Origin: Prevotella sp. UBA7764
Lineage (GTDB): Bacteria; Bacteroidota; Bacteroidia; Bacteroidales; Bacteroidaceae
DNA length: 60,502 nucleotides
Assembly: GCA_002481295.1 (NCBI GenBank)
Contig: DLDU01000071.1
Span: 1-60,502 of the forward strand
Reading direction: 5' to 3'
Of this stretch, positions 33,939 to 43,461 are shown piece by piece (positions within the stretch are counted from its first letter, which is position 1; each line of letters opens with the position of its first letter). The notes under the pieces were generated by a model. That model was not told the DNA's origin, made no database searches, and worked only from the letters and a program-made list of their open reading frames with translations. Made by a program: the position numbers and the translations under genes.

Positions 33939-36900
33939 TTAAAGACCGATTTTGATGCCCACCACCCAACTGCGGATCGTTGTGAAGGATCCATAGGAAG
34001 TGGTGTTGTTGTCATAGCTGAGCAGGTCGGTGTCGAGCCACTTACACTTTCTGTAGATGGTGAAAGGATTCTGAGCCTGCACATAGAGTTTGAGACTGTT
34101 GATGCCCAGTCCCCAGTGCTCCAGTTGTCGTGGCGAGAAGTTATAGCCAAGCGAGATGTTGCGCATCTTGATATATGAGCCGTCCTGATAGTTCATGGAA
34201 GAAGAATAAGGATCTGCGGCACCGATGCCGTTGATACCCGGCGCATAGTACTTGGCATTCTCGTTGCTGCCTGCCACCCAGTAGTCGACATTGCGCATGG
34301 CATACATGCCACCGAGTGTTTCTGCACCCTTGGCCACGGTGAACTTCCAGCGTGCATACATGAAGAACGATAGCTCCCAGTTCTTATAGGAGAAGGTATT
34401 GGTCCAACCACCCGACCAGCGAGGACGGATCTTGCCGACGATCTCACGGTCGTTGCCGTCGATCTTGTCATTCTTGTCGAGGTCTTTCACACGGATGTTG
34501 CCGGGCTTGGCACCGTACTTCTTGGCCTGCCCAGCTTCGGAAGTCTTCCAGATGCCGTCATAGACATAGTCGTAGTAGACACCGATCTCCTTGCCCACGA
34601 ACCAGCGGTTGTTGACGTTCTCCGTAGCTCCGTTGGCCAGTTTCTTGATCTTGTTGCGGTCGAGTGACCAGGTGAGTGAGGAAGACCAGGTGAAGTCACG
34701 TGTCTTCACGGGGATAGCGTTGACCTGAAGGTCGATACCCCATCCGTCGGTTTCGCCGACATTGGCATAAGTCGAGGTGTATCCGGTGAGCGAAGGCACG
34801 GTCATAGGCAACAGCAAGTCCTTGGTGTCGTTGGTGTAGACATCCAGACTGCCGTTGATACGCCCGTTAAGGAAACCGTAGTCCAGACCGAAGTTCCATT
34901 GGTAGGTCTTCTCCCATCCCAGTTTGAGGTTGGCCATTTTCGCAGGGTTCTTGGCCGAGGGATCAGAAGGTACATTACCTGCCTCGGAGTCGGTAGTGCC
35001 CCAGTTGTAGTAGAGGGTTTCCACGGCACCCTTGGTACCATAGGGCGATATGGCGTAGTTGCCTGTGACGCCATAGCCCACACGCAGTTTCAGTTGGCTG
35101 AGCCAAGAGGCTGTCTGCTTCATAAACTGTTCCTGGTCGATGCGCCAACCCAGCGAGAAGCTCGGGAAGCTGGCCCACTTGTGGCCTTGTGACAGTCGTG
35201 AGCTGCCATCCCAACGGATGCTGGCGGTGAGCAGGTACTTGTCCTGATAATTGTAGTTGCCGCGAACCATATAAGAGGTGAGCTGGTCCTCGGTGAGTCC
35301 GGTGGAATAGTCGAGCGGATCGCCCAGGGAATGGGTGTTGTACCACAGCTCGCGCGACGTATCTACGTTGGCCTTGATGTTTCCATACTCGTAGTGAGAC
35401 TTCTCCGCACTTTGCAGCAGCGTCAGTCCGATGTGATGGTCTTTGGCGATGGTACGATTATAGTAGATCAGGTTGTCTAGTGTCCAAGCCACGCTCTGGT
35501 TGGGACTGTACTGTGCCACGTTGTTGCCCGAACCGTTGATACCGTCGGCGGCATAGGCGATGCCCAGGCGATGATACTTCAGCTCAGGACCGAACTGAAT
35601 GCGGTAGGAGAGACCGTCGAGCGGTTCCCAAACCTTACCGAAGTCGAGTTGTGCATAGGCACTGCCGTTGACACGGAAGGTGCGGCGCTTGTTGGTGGTG
35701 TATTTCAGTTCGTCGATAGGATTCTCAAGTGTGTTGTTGTAAGGGAACGGCGTGCGGACGGTGTTTCCCTCTTCATCATACGGCACCGTCCACGGGATCA
35801 TCGTGCGCATGGCGCTGTAGTAGCTGCCGGCACCGGTGACGCTCTTGGCAAAGTTGTAGCCATAGTTCTGATTGCCATAGCTGGCGTTGATGGTCATGCC
35901 CATGGTGAAGTATTTCAGCGGCTTGACCTCTACGCTGGTGTTGAAGGTGAAGCGGTTGAAGCTCTGTCCTTTCTCCACACCCTTTTGGTTCATATAGCCA
36001 AAAGAAGCGTAGGCCTTGATCTTGTCGGTGCCACCGCTGACACTGAGCGTATGCTCACTGGTGATACCTGTCTGCTTGGCCTTGTCGGCCCAGTCGTAGC
36101 TGCCTACAAGCTCAGGGTGCCAAGTGCCGTCGACCCAAGCCTGCTCGATGTTCTTCCATCCGGCCGAGCTGCCGAAGAACTTATAGTCGAGGTCTTTGCT
36201 TGGTGCGAAGTCGCCTGTGCCGTAGCTGCCGGCGTTGTAGTAGGCCTGGCGTGCATAGTCGATCCACTCGCTGGCGTTCATCCAGTCGGCGACATCAGAG
36301 AGATGTGAGAAAGTGAAAGTGCCTGCATAGTTGACCTGCGTGACGCCGGCACGTCCTCTCTTAGTGGTCACCAGCACCACACCGTTGGCTCCACGGGCAC
36401 CGTAGACAGCAGTTGCCGAAGCATCCTTGAGCACTTCTATCGACTCAATGTCGTTGGGGTTGATGCCGTCGATGCCATTGTTTTGCATGATCATGCCGTC
36501 CACGACATACAGCGGGGCTGAGGAGGCACCGATGGAGCGCTGTCCACGCACGGTGATGCTTCCCACCGATCCCGGTCGCTGTGAGTTGGTGATGTCTACT
36601 CCGGCGGTCTTTCCCTGCATACCTTCAAGGGCGTTGGCAACAGGCATGGCCGTGAGTTGCTTGCTGTCGACATGTGCCAGGGCTCCTGTGACGTCGCTCT
36701 TACGCTGTACGCCATAGCCGACGACCACCACCTCGTCGAGTTGCTCATGATCTTCTTTCAGGGTGATGGTGTAGGAGCTCTGTCCCAAGGCTACCTTCTG
36801 GGTCTTGAAGCCGACATACGAGATGACCAGTGTGCCTTTGTTGGGTGCTGAGGACAACGTGAAATGGCCATCGAGATCAGTGACCGAGCCTACGCTGCTG

Positions 36901-37064
36901 CCTTGTACTTGAATACTGGCGCCGATGATGGGCTCGCCGGATTCGTCAACGACGGTTCCCGACAACTTGCTTTGGGCAAAGAGGGCTGACGACGTCAGCA
37001 ACATGGCTGAGACAGCCAGTAGTCGAGACGCAGAGCCGCAATGTTTCTTCCTGCTTTGGTACAT
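33939..37064 (-). CDS. SusC-type TonB-linked transporter (rhamnose-linked locus)
   Basis: The 1041-residue protein has a signal peptide (SALFAQ) and a carboxypeptidase-regulatory-like domain (SGTVVDESGEPIIGASIQV). The plug has the SusC motif VVVGYGVQRKSDVTGA and YVVDGMIMQNNGIDGINPND. The outer-membrane barrel ends GIKIGL. It has no STN domain. It is the first gene of SusC-SusD-rhaM. No hybrid two-component system, ECF factor or AraC regulator is adjacent, so its control is not local or is carried elsewhere. Confidence 0.96.
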   Translation of the reverse strand: MYQSRKKHCGSASRLLAVSAMLLTSSALFAQSKLSGTVVDESGEPIIGASIQVQGSSVGSVTDLDGHFTLSSAPNKGTLVISYVGFKTQKVALGQSSYTITLKEDHEQLDEVVVVGYGVQRKSDVTGALAHVDSKQLTAMPVANALEGMQGKTAGVDITNSQRPGSVGSITVRGQRSIGASSAPLYVVDGMIMQNNGIDGINPNDIESIEVLKDASATAVYGARGANGVVLVTTKRGRAGVTQVNYAGTFTFSHLSDVADWMNASEWIDYARQAYYNAGSYGTGDFAPSKDLDYKFFGSSAGWKNIEQAWVDGTWHPELVGSYDWADKAKQTGITSEHTLSVSGGTDKIKAYASFGYMNQKGVEKGQSFNRFTFNTSVEVKPLKYFTMGMTINASYGNQNYGYNFAKSVTGAGSYYSAMRTMIPWTVPYDEEGNTVRTPFPYNNTLENPIDELKYTTNKRRTFRVNGSAYAQLDFGKVWEPLDGLSYRIQFGPELKYHRLGIAYAADGINGSGNNVAQYSPNQSVAWTLDNLIYYNRTIAKDHHIGLTLLQSAEKSHYEYGNIKANVDTSRELWYNTHSLGDPLDYSTGLTEDQLTSYMVRGNYNYQDKYLLTASIRWDGSSRLSQGHKWASFPSFSLGWRIDQEQFMKQTASWLSQLKLRVGYGVTGNYAISPYGTKGAVETLYYNWGTTDSEAGNVPSDPSAKNPAKMANLKLGWEKTYQWNFGLDYGFLNGRINGSLDVYTNDTKDLLLPMTVPSLTGYTSTYANVGETDGWGIDLQVNAIPVKTRDFTWSSSLTWSLDRNKIKKLANGATENVNNRWFVGKEIGVYYDYVYDGIWKTSEAGQAKKYGAKPGNIRVKDLDKNDKIDGNDREIVGKIRPRWSGGWTNTFSYKNWELSFFMYARWKFTVAKGAETLGGMYAMRNVDYWVAGSNENAKYYAPGINGIGAADPYSSSMNYQDGSYIKMRNISLGYNFSPRQLEHWGLGINSLKLYVQAQNPFTIYRKCKWLDTDLLSYDNNTTSYGSFTTIRSWVVGIKIGL

Positions 37065-37521
37065 AGTTTTGGTTTTAATGTGTTAGGTGTTCTAAGGAAT
37101 AAGCTTGTACTTTCGTCCTATTATATAATAATGGAGGCCGCAATGGCATTGCTATGTTAGTTTGTTGCAAAAATAGCGTTTATTTGTTAACATGACACTG
37201 AAAAATCGTACGTTTTTTCGGTAATTGCGTACGAAACTGCCTTCCGTGCCGTATTCTTTTTGTTTCTTGCTTTTTTCCCTTAATCTTGTTTTTCCTTTTC
37301 TTCAACGGTCCATTACTGTCCTTCAAGTGAGATTTTCTTGTAAAGCGGCTTGTTTGTTGATGGCCAAACGTTCGTTGTACTTTTGGCTGACGTTCGTTTG
37401 ACCATCGGATAAAAATGATTTTTTCAAGGAAAGCACACTTTAAGCCTTTGTTTTTTCAAGATTTTGCATGGATTTGCACGAAAGTGGTCGGTAGCTATTC
37501 GTGCCGAGAGGTATTGTTCTT

Positions 37522-37591
37522 CCACGAATCTCCACGAATCAACACGAATGCGTGTCGATTGTGATTCGTGCAGATTTGTGTAGATTCGTGG
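37522..37591. repeat. Imperfect 28-bp inverted repeat (CCACGAATC type)
   Basis: The left arm (37522-37549) carries CCACGAATC twice. The right arm (37564-37591) is its reverse complement at roughly 23 of 28 positions, around a 14-nt loop. It resembles dispersed intergenic repeats of the TCCACGAATC type. Confidence 0.75.
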
Positions 37592-37704
37592 ATAGGAATT
37601 TCTATTGAAAGTCAAGATTTAGTGCCGTGTTTCTGCCCCTTATTCCTTTTTTCCTAACCTTATTTGGCTTTCCACCCGTGGTTCTTTACTGTAGTTCTTT
37701 CCTG

Positions 37705-37738
37705 TTTGGCATAATCTTTGTAACTTTGTAAGCGATAA
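37705..37738 (+). promoter_or_regulatory. Promoter of the DUF3737 operon
   Basis: TTTG (37705-37708) and TAACTTTG (37731-37738) are 22 bp apart, an excellent -33/-7 pair, 37 bp before the start codon. Confidence 0.75.
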
Positions 37739-37775
37739 CACATATACACAAACACCCCCTGAGATTTAGAAGTTT

Positions 37776-38627
37776 ATGGATAGAATACACGATTTGAGTT
37801 TCGGTGGTGAGCGTCCGTTGTTCGGTGCCCACGACACTGTACTGGAGAATATAACCATCACCGACGGTGAGTCGGGCATCAAGTGTTGTCACGATCTGGA
37901 GTGTCACGACAGCAAGTTCTATGGCAAGTATCCCTGGTGGCACGTAGACCGCAGTCTCATCACGAGCTGCTATTTCGCTCCCGAGAGCCGCTCGGCCATC
38001 TGGTACAGCAACGACATGAAGATGAAGGACTGCGTCATCGACGGCCCGAAGTTCTTCCGCGAGATGCACAACCTGGAACTGGAGAATGTCACCATCAACG
38101 ATGCCGATGAGACATTCTGGCGCGTGGACGGACTGAAAGTCAAGAACGTCACCCTGCATCAGGGCACCTATCCTTTCATGTTCTGCAAGAATGTATATGT
38201 CGACGGGCTGACCTCCGACGCTAAGTATGTCTTCCAGTATTGCGAGAACGTGGAGGTGCACAACGCCAAGATCACCACGAAGGACAGCTTCTGGGAGTGC
38301 AACAACGTCACTGTCTACGACTCTGAGCTCGACGGCGAGTACCTGGCTTGGCACAGCAAGAACATCAAGCTGGTGCGTTGCCATATCAGTGGCGAGCAGC
38401 CGCTGTGCTATATGGATCATGTCACCCTGGTGGACTGCACCTTCGACAAGGCCTGCGACCGTGCCTTTGAGGACTGCTCCAATATCGATGCTGACATCAA
38501 GGGCTCGATCACCAATGTGAAGAATCCTATCTCAGGACGCATCGTTGCTGACGAGATCGGCAGCGTGACCTACAATGAGTTTGCGAAAGGACACGAGTGT
38601 GAAATCAGAAAAAGAGGAGACAAGTAA
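37776..38627 (+). CDS. DUF3737 family right-handed beta-helix protein
   Basis: The 283-residue protein has no signal peptide and is built of short repeating strands (for example LENITITDGESGIKCCHDLE, LVRCHISGEQPLCYMDHVTL), as in a pectate-lyase-like beta-helix. These are the features of DUF3737. It is cytoplasmic with many Cys residues at turns. The molecular function of the family is not known to me. It is followed after 6 bp by the PatB-like gene and then by a nitroreductase, so the three form an operon. Confidence 0.88.
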   Translation: MDRIHDLSFGGERPLFGAHDTVLENITITDGESGIKCCHDLECHDSKFYGKYPWWHVDRSLITSCYFAPESRSAIWYSNDMKMKDCVIDGPKFFREMHNLELENVTINDADETFWRVDGLKVKNVTLHQGTYPFMFCKNVYVDGLTSDAKYVFQYCENVEVHNAKITTKDSFWECNNVTVYDSELDGEYLAWHSKNIKLVRCHISGEQPLCYMDHVTLVDCTFDKACDRAFEDCSNIDADIKGSITNVKNPISGRIVADEIGSVTYNEFAKGHECEIRKRGDK

Positions 38628-38633
38628 AGCAGC

Positions 38634-39824
38634 ATGAAATACGATTTCGACAAAGTGGTGCCGCGCCGTGGTACCAACAGCTATAAGTGGGACTTGGTGA
38701 AGCAGGACGATGTCATACCCTTGTGGGTGGCTGACATGGACTTTGCCGTGGCACCGCCGATACAAGAGGCACTGCGCAAACGCATGGAGCATCCCGTGTT
38801 TGGCTATACGCTCGTGCCGAATAGCTATTACGAGGCTGTCATCAACTGGTTCGACCGTCGCCACAACTGGCATATCGAGAAAGACTGGATTCTCTACACC
38901 TCCGGTGTGGTGCCGGCAGTGAGCTGCGCCATCAAGGCGTTTACGTTGCCCGGCGAGAAAGTGCTGTTGCAGACTCCCGCCTACAACTGCTTCTTCTCTT
39001 CCATCCGCAACCAGGGCTGCGAGGTGCTTGAGAACGAGCTTGTGCGGGAAGGCGACACCTACCGCATCGACTTCGATGACTTTGAGCGTAAGTGCGCCGA
39101 CGAGAAGACGACGGTGTTCCTGCTCTGCAATCCTCATAATCCCTGCGGCCGCGTGTGGACCAAAGAGGAACTGCAACGCATGGCGGACATCTGCCGCAAG
39201 CATCATGTCAAGGTCATCAGCGACGAGATCCATTGCGAGATCATCATGCCGGGCTATCACTTCACGCCTTTCGCCCTCGTTGACGAAGACAACAGCGTGA
39301 CGCTCAACTCACCGTCGAAGAACTTCAACATCGCGGGCTTGCAGATCGCCAATGTCATCTGCAAGAACGACGAGTGGCGCCGACGCATCGACCGCGTCAT
39401 TAATATATATGAGGTGTGCGACGTCAATCCCTTTGGTGTCATTGCCTTGCAGGCTGCGTATAACGAGTGCGGCGACTGGATCGACGAGATGAACCAGTAT
39501 GTGTGGGACAACTATCAGTATCTCAAGCGCTTCGTGCTGGATGAACTGCCGCAGATACAGGTCATCCGCATGGAAGGCACTTATCTGGCCTGGCTCGACA
39601 TCATGTGCTATGAGCTCTCGTCTGATGAGGCTACGCAACAGCTGTTGCACGATGGTCGTGTCTTTGTCAGCAGTGGCACGCTCTACGGCAAGAAAGCCGG
39701 TGAGGGCTATCTTCGGCTTAACTTAGCCTGCCCGCGCGAGACACTCAAGCAGGGACTCGTGCGTCTGGGCCGTGTGCTGGGTCAGTATGCCAGCGATGAT
39801 CATGAGTATGGATGTCCAATGTAA
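38634..39824 (+). CDS. MalY/PatB-type C-S lyase (PLP aminotransferase fold)
   Basis: The 396-residue fold type I PLP enzyme has the MalY/PatB start WDLVKQDDVIPLWVADMDF, the FLLCNPHNPCGRVW block and the cofactor lysine Lys229 in SPSKNFNIAGLQ. Family members cleave cystathionine or cysteine conjugates to release a thiol or H2S; some act as regulators. The cytoplasmic gene lies between DUF3737 and a nitroreductase. The exact substrate is not determined by sequence. Confidence 0.92.
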   Translation: MKYDFDKVVPRRGTNSYKWDLVKQDDVIPLWVADMDFAVAPPIQEALRKRMEHPVFGYTLVPNSYYEAVINWFDRRHNWHIEKDWILYTSGVVPAVSCAIKAFTLPGEKVLLQTPAYNCFFSSIRNQGCEVLENELVREGDTYRIDFDDFERKCADEKTTVFLLCNPHNPCGRVWTKEELQRMADICRKHHVKVISDEIHCEIIMPGYHFTPFALVDEDNSVTLNSPSKNFNIAGLQIANVICKNDEWRRRIDRVINIYEVCDVNPFGVIALQAAYNECGDWIDEMNQYVWDNYQYLKRFVLDELPQIQVIRMEGTYLAWLDIMCYELSSDEATQQLLHDGRVFVSSGTLYGKKAGEGYLRLNLACPRETLKQGLVRLGRVLGQYASDDHEYGCPM

Positions 39825-39843
39825 AAAGTAAACAGATACAGAT

Positions 39844-40365
39844 ATGAACGAAGTATTACAAGCCATTAAGGAGAGAAGAAGCATCCGCCGGTTCAAACCA
39901 GAGCAGGTCAAGGATGAGGAGTTGAGCACGGTGTTAGAGGCAGGTACGTGGGCACCGACGGGTCATGGCAGTCAGGATCCTTGGATCGTGGCTGTGCAGA
40001 ATTCTGAGCAGCGCGCCACTCTGTCAAAGGCCAATGCTGAGATCATGGGCACGACGAGTGATCCCTTCTATGGCGCGCCCACGCAGGTCTATGTCTTTGC
40101 TTCCAAGGACAATGAGAACAATGTCAAGGATGGCAGCCTGGTGTTGGGCACGATGATGCTCGCCGCCCATTCCATCGGCTTGGGCTCATGCTGGATCAAC
40201 CGTGTGGACAAGATGTCAGAGCGCGACGACGTAAAGGCCTTGATGAAGGAGTGGGGACTGCCCGACGGACTGGTAGGCGTCGGCTCTCTAGCTCTCGGTT
40301 ATGCCGCTGCTGCTCCGCGTCCCGGCAAGCCACGCAAGGAAGGATATAGCAGAGTCATCAAGTAA
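39844..40365 (+). CDS. Nitroreductase family protein
   Basis: The 173-residue FMN-dependent protein begins with the family signature IKERRSIRRFKPEQVKDEEL. It has AGTWAPTGHGSQDPW, then the later block HSIGLGSCWINRV and the GYAAAAPRPGKPRK C-terminus. Such proteins reduce nitro, quinone or enone compounds with NAD(P)H. It lies 19 bp after the PatB-like gene and is followed by a strong terminator. Confidence 0.93.
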   Translation: MNEVLQAIKERRSIRRFKPEQVKDEELSTVLEAGTWAPTGHGSQDPWIVAVQNSEQRATLSKANAEIMGTTSDPFYGAPTQVYVFASKDNENNVKDGSLVLGTMMLAAHSIGLGSCWINRVDKMSERDDVKALMKEWGLPDGLVGVGSLALGYAAAAPRPGKPRKEGYSRVIK

Positions 40366-40436
40366 AAAGTCCCAGCCAAAAAATATTGTCATCAAAGAAG
40401 CAAAAGGCAGAAATTAACTTCTTGACATATAGAAAC

Positions 40437-40469
40437 AAAAAAGCCCACTCGGTCGAGTGGGCTTTTTTG
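40437..40469. terminator. Bidirectional rho-independent terminator
   Basis: AAGCCCACTCG pairs with CGAGTGGGCTT (40441-40464) around a 2-nt loop, with A-tract left and T-tract right. It separates the convergent nitroreductase and waaA genes. Confidence 0.93.
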
Positions 40470-40501
40470 TGTAGTCCGAAGACTGCCGTACTCTTAGCGG
40501 T

Positions 40502-41773
40502 TTAGAATCCTTTTTTCACGGATTCCAGTATCTTGTCTGTTGCTCCGCACAAGTTGGAGACATAGTTAGTCGAGCTGTTGCCGGCTCGGGCGATGTCCTC
40601 GGGATGCTCGGTAAACACCTGCATGATGCGGTTGAAGTCTCCGTCGTTGTGGATCTCCAGTCCGCCACCGCATTGCAGCAGGCCTTGGGCCTCGGCGAAA
40701 TGCTTGTTGTTGGGACCAAAGATGACGGGTACGCCCCACACACCGGCTTCCAACGTGTTGTGAATGCCGACACCGAAGCCGCCACCCACATAGGCGACAG
40801 AACCATAGTGGTAGATGCTGCTGAGCAGACCGAAACAATCGATGATGAGCACGTTGGCGTCAGCTACGTTCTCCGTTGTCGCCTCGGTGTAGCGCACGAC
40901 CTTGCCTTCGATCTTGGAGATGATCTGCTTGAGGTGGTCCTCGCCGATGACGTGCGGGGCGATGATCATCTTCCACTCTTTGTGCTGATTGAAGTATGGG
41001 ATGAAGATGTCCTCGTCGGGTGGCCATGACGAACCGGCGACGAAGACCATCGGCAACTGTCTGGGCTCGCCGCCATCCTTCTGCCACTCCAGCGAAGGCA
41101 CACCGTGGACAAACGACTCCACAATCGGCAGTTGCTTGGCGGCTTCCTTGATCTCCACCACGCGGTCGAAGCGTGTGTCGCCCACCACCTCCACGTCGGT
41201 GATGCCGATGTCGGCAAGCAGACGCTTACTCTCCTCGTTCTGTACGAAGAAGCGGGTGAAGCACTTTAGCACGTTGGCATAGCTGCGGCCATACCAGCGG
41301 AAGAAGATCTGGTCGGGACGGAAGATGCTTGACACACTGTAGGTCGGTACGCCACGATGACGGAGTATGTGGAGATAGTTATACCAGAACTCATACTTGA
41401 TGAAGAAAGCCATCACCGGTCGCACCGTGCGCAGGAAGCGCCGTGCGTTGCGGATCGTGTCGAGCGGGAGATAGCAGATGATGTCGGCTCCCTGATAGTT
41501 TTTGCGCACCTCGTAGCCCGAAGGCGAGAAGAAGGTGAGCAGGATCTTGTACTCGGGATGCTCCTTGCGGATGCGCTCCATCAGCGGGCGTCCCTGCTCG
41601 AACTCTCCAAGAGAGGCGGCATGAACCCAAATGTATTTGGCATTGGGATCTACCTGCTTGCGGAGAATGTCGAGGGCTTGGTTCTCCCCTCGCCACATCT
41701 TTTTCACCTTTTTGCTGAAGAGACTGGCGATGACCACTCCAAGGAGGTAGACATAAATTGCAAACTGATACAT
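40502..41773 (-). CDS. waaA: 3-deoxy-D-manno-octulosonic acid (Kdo) transferase
   Basis: The 423-residue protein has an N-terminal membrane anchor (YQFAIYVYLLGVVIASLF). The GT30 signature follows: WVHAASLGEFEQGRPLM with its catalytic Glu. The C-terminal donor domain has GSVAYVGGGFGVGIHNTLE and GVPVIFGPNNKHFAEAQ. It adds Kdo to lipid A precursor at the inner membrane. It lies 36 bp downstream of gltX and is probably co-transcribed with it. Confidence 0.95.
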   Translation of the reverse strand: MYQFAIYVYLLGVVIASLFSKKVKKMWRGENQALDILRKQVDPNAKYIWVHAASLGEFEQGRPLMERIRKEHPEYKILLTFFSPSGYEVRKNYQGADIICYLPLDTIRNARRFLRTVRPVMAFFIKYEFWYNYLHILRHRGVPTYSVSSIFRPDQIFFRWYGRSYANVLKCFTRFFVQNEESKRLLADIGITDVEVVGDTRFDRVVEIKEAAKQLPIVESFVHGVPSLEWQKDGGEPRQLPMVFVAGSSWPPDEDIFIPYFNQHKEWKMIIAPHVIGEDHLKQIISKIEGKVVRYTEATTENVADANVLIIDCFGLLSSIYHYGSVAYVGGGFGVGIHNTLEAGVWGVPVIFGPNNKHFAEAQGLLQCGGGLEIHNDGDFNRIMQVFTEHPEDIARAGNSSTNYVSNLCGATDKILESVKKGF

Positions 41774-41809
41774 AAACGGTGGTTTGACGCGTTCGTCTGG
41801 GACGCTAAC

Positions 41810-43342
41810 TTATTTCTGGTATTCGGGTGAAAGCGTGGCAATGGCTTTGCGCAACCGCTTGATGGTCTCCTCCTTGCCGAGGAAGGCCGAGATGTCGAAC
41901 ATGCCCGGGCCTTTGCCGATACCCACGAGAGCCAGACGGAAAGCGTTCATCACGTCGCCCATCTTGTAACCTTTGTCTGCAATCCACTTCTCCACGACAG
42001 GCTCCTGACCTTCGATCGAGAAGTCGTCGATGCCTTCCAGCACGTCGATGAGCTCGCTCATCTGCTGGGCAGAGAACTCTTTCCAGCGCTTGCGCACCGT
42101 CTTCTCGTCGTATTCCGTCGGAGCGATGAAGAAGAACGAGCACAGTGGCCACAGCTCCTTGACGAAGCTCACGCGGTCCTTCATCATGTGCACAACGAGC
42201 TTTACGCGGTCGAAACTCTCGTCCACGCCGTTGTTGGCAACGATAGGCGCGAAGAGACGGGCAATCTCGTCGTCGCTCTTGCGCAGGATATACTCATGGT
42301 TGAACCAGATACCTTTCTGATAGTCGAACTTGGCGCCGCTCTTCGAGCATTTCGTGATGTCGAAAGCCTTGACGAGCTCGTCGAGTGAGAAGATCTCCTG
42401 GTCGGTGCCAGGATTCCATCCCAACAGAGCCAGGAAGTTGACCACAGCCTCGGGGAAGTAGCCGCTCTCGCGATAGCCCGAGCTGACTTCTCCCGTCTTG
42501 GGGTCGTGCCACTCCAATGGGAAAACGGGGAAACCGAGACGGTCGCCGTCGCGCTTGCTGAGCTTGCCTTTGCCTTCCGGCTTCAGCAACAGCGGCAGAT
42601 GGGCGAAGCGGGGCATCGTGTCTTCCCAGCCAAAGGCCTTGTAGAGCAGCACATGGAGCGGTGCGCTCGGCAACCATTCCTCGCCGCGGATGACGTGGGT
42701 GATCTCCATCAGGTGGTCATCGACGATGTTGGCCAGGTGATAGGTAGGTAGCTCGTCGGCACTCTTGTAGAGCACCTTGTCGTCGAGGATGTCGCTCTTG
42801 ACGCACACGTCGCCGCGGATCATGTCATTGACATGGATCTCCTGGCCCGGCTCCACCTTGAAGCGTACGGTATACTGCACACCGTCGTCGATGAGCTTTC
42901 GCCATTGCTCTTCGGGCAGAGTCAGCGAGTTGCGCATCTGCATGCGTGTGGTAGCGTCGTATTGGAAGTTCTTCACTTCGGCACGCTTGGCCTCCAACTC
43001 CTCGGGTGTGTCGAAGGCATAGTAAGCCTTGCCGGCCTCAAGCAGTTGGTCAACGTATTTCTTGTAGATCTCGCGGCGCTCGCTCTGGCGGTAAGGACCG
43101 TGGCTTCCACCGAAGCTCACGCCCTCGTCGAACTGAATGCCGAGCCATCTGAACGCTTTCAGAATGTATTCCTCAGCACCGGGAACAAAACGGTGTGAGT
43201 CGGTGTCCTCGATACGGAACACCAGTTCACCGCCATGCTGGCGGGCAAAAAGATAGTTATAAAGAGCGGTGCGCACGCCGCCAATGTGTAAAGGTCCGGT
43301 TGGACTGGGCGCAAAACGCACCCTTACTTTTCTTTCAGACAT
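41810..43342 (-). CDS. gltX: Glutamyl-tRNA synthetase
   Basis: The 510-residue class I synthetase has the HIGH-type motif [18 protein letters not shown] near the N-terminus, FRIEDTD, and the KMSKS-type motif [14 protein letters not shown]. The C-terminal anticodon-binding helices are complete. The start lies 22 bp below a promoter box. It is essential and forms an apparent operon with waaA. Confidence 0.97.
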   Translation of the reverse strand: MSERKVRVRFAPSPTGPLHIGGVRTALYNYLFARQHGGELVFRIEDTDSHRFVPGAEEYILKAFRWLGIQFDEGVSFGGSHGPYRQSERREIYKKYVDQLLEAGKAYYAFDTPEELEAKRAEVKNFQYDATTRMQMRNSLTLPEEQWRKLIDDGVQYTVRFKVEPGQEIHVNDMIRGDVCVKSDILDDKVLYKSADELPTYHLANIVDDHLMEITHVIRGEEWLPSAPLHVLLYKAFGWEDTMPRFAHLPLLLKPEGKGKLSKRDGDRLGFPVFPLEWHDPKTGEVSSGYRESGYFPEAVVNFLALLGWNPGTDQEIFSLDELVKAFDITKCSKSGAKFDYQKGIWFNHEYILRKSDDEIARLFAPIVANNGVDESFDRVKLVVHMMKDRVSFVKELWPLCSFFFIAPTEYDEKTVRKRWKEFSAQQMSELIDVLEGIDDFSIEGQEPVVEKWIADKGYKMGDVMNAFRLALVGIGKGPGMFDISAFLGKEETIKRLRKAIATLSPEYQK

Positions 43343-43364
43343 GCCTATGAAATATTATTTTTTG

Positions 43365-43372
43365 CAAAAGTA
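43365..43372 (-). promoter_or_regulatory. Promoter -7 box of gltX-waaA
   Basis: TACTTTTG on the minus strand lies 22 bp upstream of the gltX start, in the 119-bp region shared with the divergent HD-domain gene. Confidence 0.6.
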
Positions 43373-43461
43373 ATACTTTTTTTCGGCTTTAACGTATTTT
43401 TTTAGTATTTTCGCAGTGTGAATAGGAATATTACGTTTGCACATCAGATTATTGAGAGCTT

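Larger units (their letters stand above)
37065..37775. other. 711-bp divergent intergenic region
   Basis: It holds a weak susC promoter candidate (TATTTTTG on the minus strand, 37168-37175), an imperfect 28-bp inverted repeat, and a good promoter for the DUF3737 gene. The 63-codon frame at 37424-37615 is a translation of the inverted repeat and is not accepted. Confidence 0.65.

Noticed and set aside
37424..37615. 63-codon minus-strand frame rich in TNLHESQSTRIRVDS
   Set aside because: It is a translation through an inverted repeat, with no promoter or conserved context.
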